From Candidatus Aenigmatarchaeota archaeon (lineage in GTDB: Archaea; EX4484-52; B79-G9): a stretch of 6,660 bases of DNA. Below the pieces are notes generated by a model. The model saw only the letters and a program-made list of their open reading frames with translations. It was not told the DNA's origin and searched no databases. The stretch's first letter is position 1. Each line of letters opens with the position of its first letter. The position numbers and the translations under genes are program-made. The stretch lies in assembly GCA_023142905.1 (NCBI GenBank), contig JAGLIP010000045.1, forward strand, positions 1 through 6,660, read 5' to 3'. This document shows, in pieces, positions 5,255-6,660 of the stretch.

Positions 5255-6502
5255 ATGACAAATGAAATTGCAGACAAAAGCCTTGCACCAGCAGGGGAAA
5301 AACAAATAGAATGGGCTGAATCCCAGATGCGTGGGTTGAACAAGCTAAGGGAACGGTTTGAAAAAGAAAAGCCGCTTGCCGGCATGCGCATAGGTATGGC
5401 TCTTCATGTCACAAAAGAGACAGCTGTACTTGTAAGGACCTTGGTTGCAGGCGGGGCTACGGTTGCAATAACCGGATGCAATCCATTATCAACACAGGAT
5501 GATGTTGCAGCAGCTCTTGCAGAGGAATGTGTAAATGTTTATGCACGAAGAGGCGTAAGCACAGAAGACTATTATGGGTTCATAAATAAGGTAATTGATT
5601 TCAAGCCACACATAACAATTGATGACGGCTGTGACCTTGTAACTGTGATACACACCAAAAGAACAGATGTCCTTCCGGGAATTATAGGTGGTGCAGAAGA
5701 GACAACAACAGGCATCATACGGCTTCACGCCATGGAAAAAGACGGTGTTTTGAAATGCCCCATGGTTGCGGTAAATGACTCAAAGACAAAGCACCTTATG
5801 GATAATTTCATAGGCACCGGCCAGTCAACACTTGACGGAATATTGAGAGCATCAAGCATACTTCTTGCAGGAAAAAACATAGTTGTTGTAGGATATGGTC
5901 CTTGTGGAAAAGGTGTTTCAGCCCGTGCAAGAGGTTTAGGCGCAAATGTGATAGTATGCGAGGTTGATGCATTTCGAGCGCTACAGGCACATTACGATGG
6001 TTTCCGTGTCATGCCTATAAAAGATGCAGCAAAAAATGGAGATGTTTTTATAACAATTACTGGAGACAAGCATGTGATTACACTTGAGCACATGAAGCTT
6101 ATGAAGGACGGCGCAATACTTGCAAATTCAGGCCACTTTGACCTCGAGATAGATGTTTTTGGCCTTGAAAAAGCATCCAAGAAAAGAAACATACGAAACA
6201 ACATGGATGAATATATACTTGATGGCAAAAGAATTTTCCTCTTAGGTGAAGGCCGTCTTGTAAATCTCGCAGCAGCAGAAGGCCATCCTAGCGAGGTCAT
6301 GGCAATGTCCTTTATGAATCAGGCATTGGCATGCGAGTTTTTGGTAAAGAACAAGGGAACTCTTGAAAACAAGACATATACGCTTCCGCCAGAAATCGAC
6401 GATACTGTGGCAAAAACACAGCTTGATGCTTTAGGCATCAAAAAAGACACACTTACAGAGGAACAAAAGAAATACCTCTCAGGCTGGCAGGAAGGAACTT
6501 AA
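5255..6502 (+). CDS. ahcY: Adenosylhomocysteinase-family hydrolase (SAH or S-inosylhomocysteine hydrolase)
   Basis: This 415-residue cytoplasmic, NAD-dependent enzyme cleaves SAH to adenosine plus homocysteine or, as in M. jannaschii, S-inosylhomocysteine to inosine plus homocysteine. Equivalents of the mammalian active-site residues are present: H51, T53 and E55 (ALHVTKETA), D124 (DDGCD), E149 (EETTTG), K179, D183 and N184 (NDSKTKHLMDN), H294 (GHFD) and H344 (EGHPSE). The NAD-binding GxGxxGxG is at 213-220 (GYGPCGKG), with acidic E236 at the ribose site. The C-terminus lacks the KPDHYRY ending of eukaryotic enzymes and ends in TEEQKKYLSGW, as in archaeal/Thermotoga-type members. The length fits that shorter class. 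The start at 5255 is chosen from the GAGGTG motif; 5240 would add five residues. It is coupled to the upstream kinase gene (14 bp after its stop). Base preference (adenosine or inosine) is unresolved: the retained Thr and Glu favour adenosine, the neighbouring deaminase favours inosine. Confidence 0.93.
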   Translation: MTNEIADKSLAPAGEKQIEWAESQMRGLNKLRERFEKEKPLAGMRIGMALHVTKETAVLVRTLVAGGATVAITGCNPLSTQDDVAAALAEECVNVYARRGVSTEDYYGFINKVIDFKPHITIDDGCDLVTVIHTKRTDVLPGIIGGAEETTTGIIRLHAMEKDGVLKCPMVAVNDSKTKHLMDNFIGTGQSTLDGILRASSILLAGKNIVVVGYGPCGKGVSARARGLGANVIVCEVDAFRALQAHYDGFRVMPIKDAAKNGDVFITITGDKHVITLEHMKLMKDGAILANSGHFDLEIDVFGLEKASKKRNIRNNMDEYILDGKRIFLLGEGRLVNLAAAEGHPSEVMAMSFMNQALACEFLVKNKGTLENKTYTLPPEIDDTVAKTQLDALGIKKDTLTEEQKKYLSGWQEGT

Positions 6503-6508
6503 AGAACC

Positions 6509-6660
6509 TTATTTTCCGTACAGGTTTCTTAAATTTTTGTAATTGTCTGCGGCAGTTGTCACAACATAAAGGTTGTCCGGAAGTGCGTATTTGTTTGTGG
6601 GTGGGCCGGAGGCATATTTGTCCGCGGTTTCGTCGTATTTTAAAGATGAATCACTGCTTT
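6509..6660 (-). CDS. C-terminal end of an unidentified protein (5' end outside window)
   Basis: On the - strand a frame is open from the right edge to a TAA at 6509-6511 and gives 49 codons. It begins SSDSSLKYDE, contains ASGPPTNKYALPDN and LYVVTTAADN, and ends NLRNLYGK. It is rich in Asn, Tyr, Ser and Asp, with no hydrophobic helix and no motif I recognise. It converges on the hydrolase gene, with 6 bp between the two stops. The absence of stop codons and the tight tail-to-tail arrangement, like that at 581/584, make a real gene likely, but such a short open stretch could be chance. No function is proposed. Confidence 0.5.
   Translation of the reverse strand, partial: SSDSSLKYDETADKYASGPPTNKYALPDNLYVVTTAADNYKNLRNLYGK

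Noticed and set aside
4647..5610. A 14-bp identical string, GATTTCAAGCCACA, in the kinase gene (4647-4660) and the AhcY-type gene (5597-5610)
   Set aside because: Both copies encode DFKPH in unrelated folds, and the identity does not extend beyond 14 bp; it is best explained by chance and shared codon choice.

Overview
The window looks archaeal. The strongest clue is the gene entering from the left edge. It carries the tail of the archaea-specific GatE subunit of Glu-tRNA(Gln) amidotransferase, including an R-MYPETDVPP segment that differs from the bacterial GatB wording. The methylthiotransferase is of the archaeal/eukaryotic type, and several genes appear to be leaderless, with a TATA-like box about 26 bp before the ATG. 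Genes inside operons instead have Shine-Dalgarno motifs. The DNA is AT-rich. I cannot name the phylum; a euryarchaeal-like or DPANN-type lineage would both fit.

Layout from left to right: (1) 1-581, + strand, C-terminal part of gatE. (2) 584-1834, - strand, a tRNA methylthiotransferase (radical SAM plus TRAM), tail-to-tail with gatE with only 2 bp between them. (3) 1835-1887, a 53-bp divergent promoter region with a perfect 9-bp tandem repeat. (4) 1888-2949, + strand, an MscS-family channel. (5) 2967-4253, + strand, an amidohydrolase of the MtaD / SAH deaminase / 5'-deoxyadenosine deaminase group. (6) 4254-4322, a T-tract terminator followed by a new promoter. (7) 4323-5240, + strand, a PfkB-family kinase. 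(8) 5255-6502, + strand, an S-adenosylhomocysteine hydrolase-family protein. (9) 6509-6660, - strand, the last 49 codons of an unidentified gene. There is no gene-free stretch longer than about 70 bp, and I found no tRNA, rRNA, CRISPR array or mobile element.

The main functional theme is recycling of SAM by-products. The deaminase, kinase and hydrolase form a plausible route: SAH to S-inosylhomocysteine (deaminase), then to homocysteine plus inosine (AhcY-family hydrolase), then to IMP (PfkB kinase). The first two steps are known from Methanocaldococcus jannaschii; assigning the kinase to the third is inference. An alternative is the classical SAH hydrolase plus adenosine kinase, with the deaminase handling 5'-deoxyadenosine or MTA. 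The methylthiotransferase in the same window produces both SAH and 5'-deoxyadenosine, the two likely substrates of the deaminase. The rest of the window is ordinary archaeal housekeeping.
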